The translations under genes were made by a program, and so were the position numbers. From AC2028 sp002373595 (lineage in GTDB: Bacteria; Bacillota; Clostridia; Lachnospirales; Lachnospiraceae), in NCBI GenBank assembly GCA_946616365.1, contig CAMOIX010000003.1, positions 1-64,000 of the forward strand: DNA of 64,000 bases. Reading direction: 5' to 3'. Under the pieces are notes generated by a model. It was not told the DNA's origin, ran no database searches, and saw only the letters and a list, made by a program, of their open reading frames with translations. How positions within the stretch are numbered: position 1 is the first letter of the stretch; each line of letters starts with the position of its first letter. Shown here piece after piece: positions 16,311 to 25,368 of this stretch.

Positions 16311-19300
16311 ATGAGATTCATTGTTTCCGAAAATGAAAAAAAGTGCGATATTGTCCTTGAGGAATCTGCTTTTTCCGGTGTTAAAAAGATAGCCGGAAAA
16401 GTAGCAGGCGATATCAGGCTCGTTACGGAAAACGGGGCGGTTGTCCGCAATCTCGGAGAAAATACCGATCCCGAACAGATCTCGGGCAACATATTTGTCG
16501 GGACCGTAGGCTGCAGCGAACTTCTGAATAAACTCGAAAGTATGGGCAGGATATCTCTCTCTGATGTCCGCGGGAAAAGAGAAGTGTACGGATTCCGGAT
16601 CATAGAAGACCCGGGACAGGAAAGCACTCTCGTGATCGCCGGAAGCGACAAGAGAGGAACCATATACGGACTGTTCCATGTATCGGAGCTTTTGGGCGTA
16701 TCTCCCTGGGTGTGGTTTTCGGATGTGACACCGATGAAACTGGAGAGCGCGGTATTTACGGAGGAAGTAAACTTTGTATCAAAGGAGCCTTCCGTAAAGT
16801 ACAGAGGTTTTTTCATAAATGATGAGTGGCCCTCATTCGGCAACTGGACGTTTGAGCATTTCGGCGGCTTTACTGCGGAGATGTACGATCATGTATTTGA
16901 GCTGCTTTTAAGACTTAAAGGCAACTATCTCTGGCCCGCAATGTGGACTTCCAATTTCTCGCTGGACGGCCCCGGACTCGAGAATGCGAGACTGGCAGAT
17001 GAGTACGGAGTGGTGATGAGTAATTCGCATCACGAGCCTTGCCTTAGACACAGCGAGGAGTGGGATCTGGTAAAGGGACCCGACTCGGAATACGGAGATA
17101 AGTGGAATTTCGATCAGAACAAAGAGGGACTGAGAAGATACTGGCGCGACGGATTAAAGAGAAACGGCGCCTTTGAAAATATCATCACGATGGGAATGCG
17201 CGGAGAGAGAGACAGCGAGATACTCGGACATAGCGCAACTCTCAAAGAGAATATAGATTATCTCAAAGAAGTTATAACAACACAGAACAGACTCATCAGG
17301 GATTACGTGGATCAGGACCTTTCGCGTGTGCCGAGGATGCTTGCTGTATACAAGGAAGTCGAACAGTATTTTTACGGAGACAAGGATACGGAAGGACTGA
17401 GATACTGGCCTGAATTGGACGGCATCACGTGCATGCTTTGCGATGATAATTACGGAAATATGAGGATACTGCCGGAAGCTCACGAGGCTGACCGCAAGGG
17501 CGGATGGGGAATGTACTATCATTTCGATTATCATGGCGGACCGGTTTCGTATGAGTGGGTCAACAGTACATATCTTCCCAAAGTATGGGAACAGATGGGA
17601 CAGGCTTATGAGTCCGGAGTGCGCGAGATATGGATCGTAAACGTAGGAGACTTAAAGCCGCAGGAACTCCCGCTCTCATACTTCCTGGATCTGGCATATG
17701 ATTTTGATAAGTGGGGAACGAACGATCCCGACAGTGCATCGAAATACCTCGCCATGTGGACGCAGGACCAGTTCGGATCGTACTTTGACGATGATGACAT
17801 ATCGGATATATATGAGCTGCTGGAAGGATATACCAGACTTAACAGTATCAGAAAACCGGAAGCACTCTGGCCCGATACATATCACCCCGTACATTACGGT
17901 GAGGCTGACTCCGTACTGATGCGTGCCGGCACCTACGAAGAAATGGCGGAGAGACTTCTTGAGAAAGCAAAGTATCTCCCGATATATGATGCGTTTTATC
18001 AGCTGGTTTATTATCCCGTGTGCGCTTCCATGAACCTCCTGAAGATGCAGATCTTTGCGGGGAGAAATGCTCTTTTTGCAGCACAGGGAAGACCGCTCGC
18101 AAACGGTTACGGCGAAGAGATACCCGTATGCATGGATAAGGATCTTAAACTCCGCGATGAATATCACAGGATAGCCGGAGGAAAATGGAACGGCATCATG
18201 CTCTCTGAGCATATCGGATTTACACATTGGAACGACGAGGAAGCGGAGTATCCGGTAAGATCGGTAGTGATACCTTCGAGAAAATCCAGGCTCGTTGCTT
18301 CACTTAAGGACAGAGTAACATATACATGCGGCGGGGACTGGACGGGAAGACCGCTTTACAGTCTTGGATTTTTGAAGCCGGACACTTCTGTTCAGGAGAT
18401 ACATCTGGAGAATGCGGGAACTGGAGATGTCTCGTTTGAGATCATTTCGGACGATGAATGGATAGTGCCTTCCGGATTCTACGGATCGGGTAACGGACAA
18501 GCCAAACTCGCTGAGGGTGATGTTTGCAATATAGAACTGCGTATCGACAGAGCTGCACTTAAGAGAGCAGCCTCTGCTGAGAAAGATCATGTTATAAAGG
18601 GCTGTGTGCGGATAGTTTCTTCGTGTGCAAAGATCAAAACATTCGTCATCGCCAAAGCATTTGAAGAAAAGGAGCTGGAGCACAATCACTACGTGCCGGT
18701 CCTTCCCGGCAGATTTATAGGAGAGGTCTATCCGGAGTATCGCATGGGATATCTGCCTTCGTCCAGAAGGATAATGGAAGAGGGCGATGACATAGGACTT
18801 GCTCTCTCGGCGGCTGATCATGATACCATTTGCTCCGGAGACGGAGGAGACTATGTGATCATGGCTCCGTACGGAAAGTATGATGCGGGAGCCAAGGCGT
18901 TTCCGGTAACGAAAACATATACACCGGGGAAGGATGCTCCGTCGCTTACTTACAGAGTATTTCTTCCCGAGGAAGGAACATATCTTATCACATTCCTTAC
19001 CGCACCGACCAATCCGGTTACACCGGACGGAAATCATCGTATCGGTTTTAAATGGAGAGATGAGCAGATCCGTGAGATACAGCTTCTCGGTGAAAAGTAT
19101 GTCGGCGGTGATTCAGGATGTGATGAGTGGAGCAAGGGAGTCCTTAATCAGATACACAGGAAAAATACTCTCGTGCAGGGCGTAAAAGGCGAGAACGAAT
19201 TCATCATCTATGCGCAGGATCCCGGAGTGATACTTGAGAGAGTGCTCATAAGAAAAGGCGGATCGGACTGGGCAAAGGGATACTTCGGACCGCTGCCGGA

Positions 19301-19316
19301 ATTTCTCGAAATGTAA
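16311..19316 (+). CDS. GH115 alpha-glucuronidase (xylan side-chain)
   Basis: A 1001-residue enzyme of glycoside hydrolase family 115, which removes 4-O-methyl-D-glucuronic acid from xylan and its fragments. Family-typical stretches include KYRGFFINDEWPSFGNW near residue 165, the RLKGNYLWPAMWTSNF segment, the SNSHHEPCLRH block and a long (alpha/beta)8 core, then a C-terminal beta-sandwich extension (about 780-1000). No signal peptide is visible, implying action on imported aldouronic acids. ATG 16311 is chosen because GGAGG (16302-16306) precedes it; an upstream in-frame start would overlap the esterase gene. It is in an operon between the esterase and a GH2 enzyme. Confidence 0.93.
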   Translation: MRFIVSENEKKCDIVLEESAFSGVKKIAGKVAGDIRLVTENGAVVRNLGENTDPEQISGNIFVGTVGCSELLNKLESMGRISLSDVRGKREVYGFRIIEDPGQESTLVIAGSDKRGTIYGLFHVSELLGVSPWVWFSDVTPMKLESAVFTEEVNFVSKEPSVKYRGFFINDEWPSFGNWTFEHFGGFTAEMYDHVFELLLRLKGNYLWPAMWTSNFSLDGPGLENARLADEYGVVMSNSHHEPCLRHSEEWDLVKGPDSEYGDKWNFDQNKEGLRRYWRDGLKRNGAFENIITMGMRGERDSEILGHSATLKENIDYLKEVITTQNRLIRDYVDQDLSRVPRMLAVYKEVEQYFYGDKDTEGLRYWPELDGITCMLCDDNYGNMRILPEAHEADRKGGWGMYYHFDYHGGPVSYEWVNSTYLPKVWEQMGQAYESGVREIWIVNVGDLKPQELPLSYFLDLAYDFDKWGTNDPDSASKYLAMWTQDQFGSYFDDDDISDIYELLEGYTRLNSIRKPEALWPDTYHPVHYGEADSVLMRAGTYEEMAERLLEKAKYLPIYDAFYQLVYYPVCASMNLLKMQIFAGRNALFAAQGRPLANGYGEEIPVCMDKDLKLRDEYHRIAGGKWNGIMLSEHIGFTHWNDEEAEYPVRSVVIPSRKSRLVASLKDRVTYTCGGDWTGRPLYSLGFLKPDTSVQEIHLENAGTGDVSFEIISDDEWIVPSGFYGSGNGQAKLAEGDVCNIELRIDRAALKRAASAEKDHVIKGCVRIVSSCAKIKTFVIAKAFEEKELEHNHYVPVLPGRFIGEVYPEYRMGYLPSSRRIMEEGDDIGLALSAADHDTICSGDGGDYVIMAPYGKYDAGAKAFPVTKTYTPGKDAPSLTYRVFLPEEGTYLITFLTAPTNPVTPDGNHRIGFKWRDEQIREIQLLGEKYVGGDSGCDEWSKGVLNQIHRKNTLVQGVKGENEFIIYAQDPGVILERVLIRKGGSDWAKGYFGPLPEFLEM

Positions 19317-19339
19317 TGAAATAGAAAGGTTAGCAGGAT

Positions 19340-22300
19340 ATGACTAAGAGAACGCTTTTTAATGACGGATGGAGATTTGCAAAATATCCGTTCGGAACAA
19401 GAATTGAAGAGATAAAAGTGGCTGACTTTAAAGAGGTATCCATACCTCACGACTGGCTTATTTACAATTCCGATGACCTCTATGAGGACGGAACGGGTTT
19501 CTATGTAAAAGAATTTGAATACGAGCCGGCCGGCGGAAGATACGCTTCGATATACTTCGAAGGTGTATATATGGATACGACCGTATATATAAACGGCAGC
19601 AAGGCGTATGAGTGGAAGTACGGATATTCGAGCTTTTTCTTTGATATGACTTCCTTCTTGAAAAATGGCAAGAATACTGTCACAGTAAAAGTTGATCATA
19701 AGTCACCCAATACCAGATGGTACTCCGGCGCCGGAATATTCAGAGATGTATTTCTGATAGAGAAGGACGGTCTTTCATTTGCGACGGACGGCGTATATAT
19801 AAGCGAACGCCCTGCGAAAGAGTGCGGGGCAAAGGAGACCCCCGACAGCGACTGGATCGTGACTGTATCCGCAGAGCTGACATCTGAATGCGGGAGAGTA
19901 ATGACCGCAGATGAAGTGAGAAATATTGCGGACATATACGAAATAGGATTTAGTGCGGATGGCCTCGGAGACTGCCGCAAAAAAGTATCCGAATGCGAGA
20001 TAGACAAAAACGGTGTGACTTTTACCGTCACGGTAAACTCTCCGAAGCTCTGGAGTACGGAAGAGGCAAATCTGTACAATGCGGAAGTATATCTGCTGAA
20101 GGATGGAAGCAAGACTGAAAGCTTATGCCAAAAGATAGGATTCAGAAATTTTGTATTTACAAATGATGAAGGCTTTTTTGTTAACGGAAAACACCTTAAG
20201 ATAAACGGCGTCTGCGAACACCACGATCTCGGTGCACTCGGAGCTGCTTTTAACAAGAGCGCGATGAGACGTAAGCTGGAGATCTTAAGGCAGATGGGAG
20301 TGAACGGAATACGCACTTCGCACAATATGCCCGCCGTAGGACTCCTTGAACTTACGGATGAGATGGGGTTTGTCGTGATGGACGAAGCCTTTGATATGTG
20401 GAGAAGACCCAAGACTGAATTTGACTATGCAAGATTCTTCGATGCATGGCAGGAGAGAGATGTAGAGAGTTGGATCAGACGCGATCGCAATCATGCCTCT
20501 ATAGCCATTTGGAGCATAGGTAACGAGATATACGACACGCACGCCGATGAAAATGCGCCGGAAATAACGCGCATGCTCATGGATGAAGTAAAGGTACATG
20601 ATTTCAGAGGAAACGCGGTTGTCAGTATGGCATCCAATTATATGCCGTGGGTGGGTGCACAGAATTGCGCTGACGTGCTGAAATACATCGGATACAACTA
20701 TAATGAAAAACAATACGATGATCATCACAAAGATCATCCGGACTGGTTTATATACGGTAGTGAGACTTCTTCCACGGTACAGAGCAGAGGTATATATCAC
20801 TTCCCTTATTCGCAGACTACTCTTGCAGATGATGATGAGCAGTGCTCAGCACTCGGGAACTGCGTTACCAGCTGGGGCGCGCCTAATACGGAGTATTGCA
20901 TCATAGCTGAGAGAGATCATGAATTCTCAGCGGGTCAGTTCCTCTGGACAGGGTTTGATTATATCGGTGAGCCCACTCCATACCATACCAGGAATTCATA
21001 TTTCGGACAGATAGACCTCGCAGGATTCCCGAAGGATCAGTTCTATATATATAAATCGGGATGGACGGATGCGGCAGATGATCCGTTCGTACATATCTTC
21101 CCGTATTGGGATTGGAATATCGGACAGATCATTGATGTGAGGATCGCAAGCAATGCGCCCTGCGTGGAACTCTTCCTTAACGGAAAGTCTCTGGGCAAGA
21201 AGAATATCGATCACGTAAAGGGCGATATTCTTACAGGCAACTGGAAAGTAACTTATGAACCGGGCGAGATTACTGCTGTAGCCTATGACGGAAACGGGAA
21301 AGAGATCGCAAGAGAATCGGAGCATTCTTTCGGTGAAGCGAAAAGAATCGTCATGTCGCGGTATATGCCCGAAAGAGAGATAAAGTCCGGAAGCGGAGAT
21401 GTCGCTTTTATCACAATAGAAGTCTTGGATAAGGACGGGTATCCTGTGAGAAATGCGAACAACATGATAAATGTTAAAGTGAGCGGTGCCGGATATCTTA
21501 CAGGACTTGACAACGGAGATTCGACGGACACTGAAGGATATAAATGCTCCTACAGAAGACTCTTTGGCGGGAAACTTCTCGCCATGGTAAAGAGTACCGA
21601 CGAAGCAGGTAAGGTCACGGTATGTGCCGAAGGAAAAGGACTCGTCTCAGCAGAGATGATATTTGAGATACTGCCGGACGAAAAAATGACGGGGGCGTCA
21701 TATACAAGGGAAACACTTGACGATAACGAACCCGCTTCCGACAGATCACCGTGGATCAGGAAGATAGAACTTGTTACCGATGGAGAGAGAAAACTTACCG
21801 CGGATAAAAAGAGTATGCGCATAAGCGCAAAGATTCTTCCTGAGGAAGCAGACACTCCGGAAGCGAGAAAAGGACTTATCTGGAGAGCTGTGACCGACAG
21901 CGGAGTGGATACCAATCTGGCAAAGATCAAGACAGATTCGGACGGAAATGCAGAGATAACTGCGCTTGGAGACGGATCGTTCCGAGTCAGATGCATGACG
22001 AAAAACGGAGCGGCTCAGGTCAAGGTCATATCATGTATCGAATTTGCAAATGAAGGAATAGGAGACGCACTCCTTGATCCTTACGGATTTATTCCCGGAG
22101 TTATGTGGACGCTTAACGAGGGAGAACTCGGAAACGGAAACGAGCACGGTGTAGGCACCATGAGAGACGGCAGGACGGTAATAGGATTTGAGAATGTAGA
22201 CTTTGGAGAGTTCGGATCCGATGAGATCACGATCCCGGTATTTGAACTTGGAGGAAAAATGATAAATATCGAGATATGGGATGGATTTGCGGGAGAACCG

Positions 22301-22834
22301 GGAAGCGAGATGCTCCTCAATGCCGTCTATCATAAGCCCAGTATCTGGAATACATACCAGCCTGAGACCTATCGCCTTAAGAGAAGGATGAAAGGCGTGA
22401 GAACGATATCCTTTGTCACTACGGAAAAGATCCATATCAAAGGATTCTCGTTTACCAGACAGGAAAAAGCATTTTCAATACTTGACGGAAACGATGCCGA
22501 GAATATGTATGGAGACAGTTACAAAAAGGAAGGCAGTCGCATAACAGGAATCGGCAACAATGTCACGATAGATTTCGGAAAACTTGAATTTGGGGATGAA
22601 GGAGCCACAAAGATAGCAATAAAAGGATACACACCCAATGACATCAATACGATACATCTCGTATTTGGCGACGGTACAGGAAACAGAAGGGAAATGATCG
22701 AATTTCCTCATACCGAAAAGCCGGATGAGATCGTATTTGAGATAAACAAAATAACGGGAGACGAAAAGGTCCAGCTGGTATTTCTTCCCGGCAGCAATTT
22801 TGATCTGGAATATATTGTCTTCAGGAAAGAATGA
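19340..22834 (+). CDS. Large GH2 glycoside hydrolase (beta-galactosidase/beta-xylosidase-like) with C-terminal modules
   Basis: A 1164-residue family GH2 enzyme. It has the sugar-binding jelly roll (1-150), an Ig-like domain, and the TIM barrel with acid/base Glu396 in WSIGNE and nucleophile Glu475 in IYGSETSST. Further Ig-like domains follow (about 650-870). Two C-terminal modules (about 880-1020 and 1030-1164) look like diverged copies of one carbohydrate-binding beta-sandwich: each has an F/IDFG-x-x-EFG-E/DE(G)-TKI pattern. No signal peptide is seen. In this cluster it probably cleaves a beta-linked xylose, galactose or arabinose residue of xylan side chains; the exact substrate cannot be set. 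Spacing to its neighbours is 23 and 9 bases. Confidence 0.88.
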   Translation: MTKRTLFNDGWRFAKYPFGTRIEEIKVADFKEVSIPHDWLIYNSDDLYEDGTGFYVKEFEYEPAGGRYASIYFEGVYMDTTVYINGSKAYEWKYGYSSFFFDMTSFLKNGKNTVTVKVDHKSPNTRWYSGAGIFRDVFLIEKDGLSFATDGVYISERPAKECGAKETPDSDWIVTVSAELTSECGRVMTADEVRNIADIYEIGFSADGLGDCRKKVSECEIDKNGVTFTVTVNSPKLWSTEEANLYNAEVYLLKDGSKTESLCQKIGFRNFVFTNDEGFFVNGKHLKINGVCEHHDLGALGAAFNKSAMRRKLEILRQMGVNGIRTSHNMPAVGLLELTDEMGFVVMDEAFDMWRRPKTEFDYARFFDAWQERDVESWIRRDRNHASIAIWSIGNEIYDTHADENAPEITRMLMDEVKVHDFRGNAVVSMASNYMPWVGAQNCADVLKYIGYNYNEKQYDDHHKDHPDWFIYGSETSSTVQSRGIYHFPYSQTTLADDDEQCSALGNCVTSWGAPNTEYCIIAERDHEFSAGQFLWTGFDYIGEPTPYHTRNSYFGQIDLAGFPKDQFYIYKSGWTDAADDPFVHIFPYWDWNIGQIIDVRIASNAPCVELFLNGKSLGKKNIDHVKGDILTGNWKVTYEPGEITAVAYDGNGKEIARESEHSFGEAKRIVMSRYMPEREIKSGSGDVAFITIEVLDKDGYPVRNANNMINVKVSGAGYLTGLDNGDSTDTEGYKCSYRRLFGGKLLAMVKSTDEAGKVTVCAEGKGLVSAEMIFEILPDEKMTGASYTRETLDDNEPASDRSPWIRKIELVTDGERKLTADKKSMRISAKILPEEADTPEARKGLIWRAVTDSGVDTNLAKIKTDSDGNAEITALGDGSFRVRCMTKNGAAQVKVISCIEFANEGIGDALLDPYGFIPGVMWTLNEGELGNGNEHGVGTMRDGRTVIGFENVDFGEFGSDEITIPVFELGGKMINIEIWDGFAGEPGSEMLLNAVYHKPSIWNTYQPETYRLKRRMKGVRTISFVTTEKIHIKGFSFTRQEKAFSILDGNDAENMYGDSYKKEGSRITGIGNNVTIDFGKLEFGDEGATKIAIKGYTPNDINTIHLVFGDGTGNRREMIEFPHTEKPDEIVFEINKITGDEKVQLVFLPGSNFDLEYIVFRKE

Positions 22835-22843
22835 GGTAGTTAT

Positions 22844-25321
22844 ATGCAAAAAGTACTGACGCAAAAAGAAATCGATACACTGATCGAAGCACTCAGTTCA
22901 GTAAATCAGGGCGGAAAAGCAAGCAGCACGATCGGTGCCCAGTGGGTCCTTTCACAGGCTGAGATCGACGAACTGGTGGAAGCGCTTAACGCTGCAAGGA
23001 GTCTTGAGGAGATTCATACGTTTGCTGCCGAGAGAAGCGGCAAGCAGGTGGTATTCTCGTCGGGTGAAGAGCTTGATGCGGTTATAAGGACACTCAACCA
23101 GGGCAAGAGTGTTCCTGCCGATCAGTTGATCGATGCGGTGAACAAAACCATCGGAGAGGCAAAGTGTTCATCCGAGTGGAGAAATAACGAGAAGGTACAG
23201 GAGGAGATCGCGGCCAGGGCGAAGGAGATCGTATCCCAGATGACTCTTGAGGAAAAGGTCAGTCAGACGCTCAATTGGTCACCTGCGATCGAAAGACTCG
23301 GAATACCTGCTTACAACTGGTGGAATGAAGCTCTTCACGGCATTGCAAGGGCAGGAGTTGCCACAGTATTTCCTCAGGCGATCACCATGGCTTGCAGCTT
23401 CGATGAGAATCTGATCGAGCAGGTTGCAGACGTGATCTCGACCGAGGGACGCGCGAAGTTCAATATGCAGCAGAAGTACGGTGATGAGGATATATATAAG
23501 GGACTGACCTTCTGGTCTCCAAATGTAAACATATTCCGCGATCCCAGATGGGGAAGAGGACATGAGACATTCGGAGAGGATCCCTATCTTACATCCAGAC
23601 TTGGTGTTCGTTTCATCGAGGGAATGCAGGGACATGACAAGAAGTATATGAAGGTCGCTGCATGTGCAAAGCATTTTGCCGTGCATTCCGGTCCCGAGGA
23701 TGTGAGACATGAGTTCAACGCAGAGGTTTCGATGCAGGATCTGTACGAGACATATCTTCCTGCGTTTGAGGCGTGTGTAAAGGAAGCCGGAGTCGAAGCA
23801 GTCATGGGTGCCTACAACCGTACAAACGGAGAGCCCTGCAATGGAAGCAAGATGCTCCTTCAGGACATCCTCAGAGGAAAGTGGGGATTCAAGGGACATG
23901 TAGTATCCGACTGCTGGGCTATTAAGGATTTCCACGAGGGACATCATGTGACGGAAGATGCGGTCCATTCCGTAGCGCTTGCGGCAAACATGGGATGTGA
24001 TGTTAACTGCGGAAATCTCTTCAAAGTACTCGGAGAGTGTGTAAAGAGCGGACTGGTATCCGAGGAGAGACTTGATGAGATGGTAGAGACTCTCATCAGA
24101 ACGAGACTTAAGCTTGGAATGAAAGTCGGTAAATACGGTGAGGATTATGATAATCCCTATAATGATATTAAGTATTCGGCATGTGACAGCGATGAAAACA
24201 GGGATTTCAACAGGAGGGTCGCAGAACAGTGTGCGGTACTCTTGAAGAATGATAAAAAACTCCTTCCGCTTAATCTCGACAGGATCGAGACGATAGGAGT
24301 CATCGGACCCAATGCCGATAACAGAAGAGCGCTTGTCGGAAACTACGAGGGCACTTCTTCGGAGTATGTGACCATACTTGACGGTATCAGAGAGTATGCG
24401 GAAAAATATCATAAGAGAATAATGTATTCACAGGGATGTCATCTGTGCAATGATAAGGTCGAGGGACTCGGACAGCCCGGAGACCGTGATGCGGAAGTTA
24501 TGGCAGTGTGTGATGCAAGTGATGTCGTCATCTGCGTCATGGGACTGGATTCCGGTCTTGAAGGCGAGGAGGGCGACCAGGGCAACCAGTATGCGAGCGG
24601 AGACAAGCCTAATCTCAATCTTCCCGGAAGACAGGAAGAGATCCTTAAACTTGCCGCATCTTCCGACAAGCCCGTGGTGCTCGTGCTTCTTGGCGGAAGC
24701 GCACTTGCAATAAACCGTGCCGATAAGGAGATACCTGCGATCCTTTATGGCGGTTATCCCGGAGCACAGGGTGGAAGAGCAATAGCCAATCTTCTCTTTG
24801 GTGCGGCAAGTCCTGAAGGCAAGCTTCCTATCACTTTCTACAGGAGCAGTGAGGAACTTCCTGACTTCAAGGATTATTCGATGAAGGGACGCACCTACAG
24901 ATATATGAAGAATGAACCTCTCTATCCTTTCGGATACGGTCTGTCATATACCAGATTTGAAGTGGGAGAAGTCAAAGTATCAAAAGACAAAGCGGATGCT
25001 GAGGGACTGAGGGTCAGCGCAGAGATCACAAATACCGGAGATGTTGCCGGAGGAGAAACTCTGCAGGTTTATGTCAAAGCAGAAAAGGACGGAGCTCCAA
25101 ACGCACAGCTCAAAGGATTCAGAAAAGTCTATCTTAAGCCCGGCGAGGCACGCCATATAGAGATAGATCTCCCCGGAAGCGCTTTCATGCTTGCAGACGA
25201 AAACGGTGAGATGAAGATGGATGCTCCGGAGTATCGTATCTATATCGGAACCTGCCAGCCGGATAAGAGAAGCCGTGAACTCACAGGCACAGAACCTGTA
25301 GAGATAACGATAAAAGGATGA
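22844..25321 (+). CDS. GH3 beta-xylosidase/beta-glucosidase with FliM-like N-terminal repeats
   Basis: An 825-residue GH3 enzyme. The catalytic nucleophile is Asp356 in VVSDCWA, the acid/base is probably Glu575 or Glu576 in GLEGEEGDQ, and a C-terminal fibronectin-III-like domain closes the protein. Sequence around HETFGEDPYL and the cluster context favour beta-xylosidase. Before the barrel is an extra region of about 125 residues with repeats LTQKEIDTLIEAL (5-17), LSQAEIDELVEAL (36-48), the weaker FSSGEELDAVIRTL (71-84) and perhaps SVPADQLIDAVNK. These resemble the CheY-binding LSQXEIDXLL motif at the N-terminus of the flagellar switch protein FliM. No signal peptide. SD GAGG; the start is 9 bases after the GH2 stop. 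Confidence 0.9.
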   Translation: MQKVLTQKEIDTLIEALSSVNQGGKASSTIGAQWVLSQAEIDELVEALNAARSLEEIHTFAAERSGKQVVFSSGEELDAVIRTLNQGKSVPADQLIDAVNKTIGEAKCSSEWRNNEKVQEEIAARAKEIVSQMTLEEKVSQTLNWSPAIERLGIPAYNWWNEALHGIARAGVATVFPQAITMACSFDENLIEQVADVISTEGRAKFNMQQKYGDEDIYKGLTFWSPNVNIFRDPRWGRGHETFGEDPYLTSRLGVRFIEGMQGHDKKYMKVAACAKHFAVHSGPEDVRHEFNAEVSMQDLYETYLPAFEACVKEAGVEAVMGAYNRTNGEPCNGSKMLLQDILRGKWGFKGHVVSDCWAIKDFHEGHHVTEDAVHSVALAANMGCDVNCGNLFKVLGECVKSGLVSEERLDEMVETLIRTRLKLGMKVGKYGEDYDNPYNDIKYSACDSDENRDFNRRVAEQCAVLLKNDKKLLPLNLDRIETIGVIGPNADNRRALVGNYEGTSSEYVTILDGIREYAEKYHKRIMYSQGCHLCNDKVEGLGQPGDRDAEVMAVCDASDVVICVMGLDSGLEGEEGDQGNQYASGDKPNLNLPGRQEEILKLAASSDKPVVLVLLGGSALAINRADKEIPAILYGGYPGAQGGRAIANLLFGAASPEGKLPITFYRSSEELPDFKDYSMKGRTYRYMKNEPLYPFGYGLSYTRFEVGEVKVSKDKADAEGLRVSAEITNTGDVAGGETLQVYVKAEKDGAPNAQLKGFRKVYLKPGEARHIEIDLPGSAFMLADENGEMKMDAPEYRIYIGTCQPDKRSRELTGTEPVEITIKG

Positions 25322-25368
25322 GACCGGAGTAATCAATGCATTTTTTTCAAATACAGGAGGGCAAAGAA

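Noticed and set aside
23279..24412. A 377-codon open frame antisense to the GH3 gene
   Set aside because: It is a by-product of codon bias on the coding strand: no SD, no recognisable domain, and it lies wholly under a clear catalytic domain. The same holds for long antisense frames under potA, potD, the isomerase-like gene and the sugar transferase.
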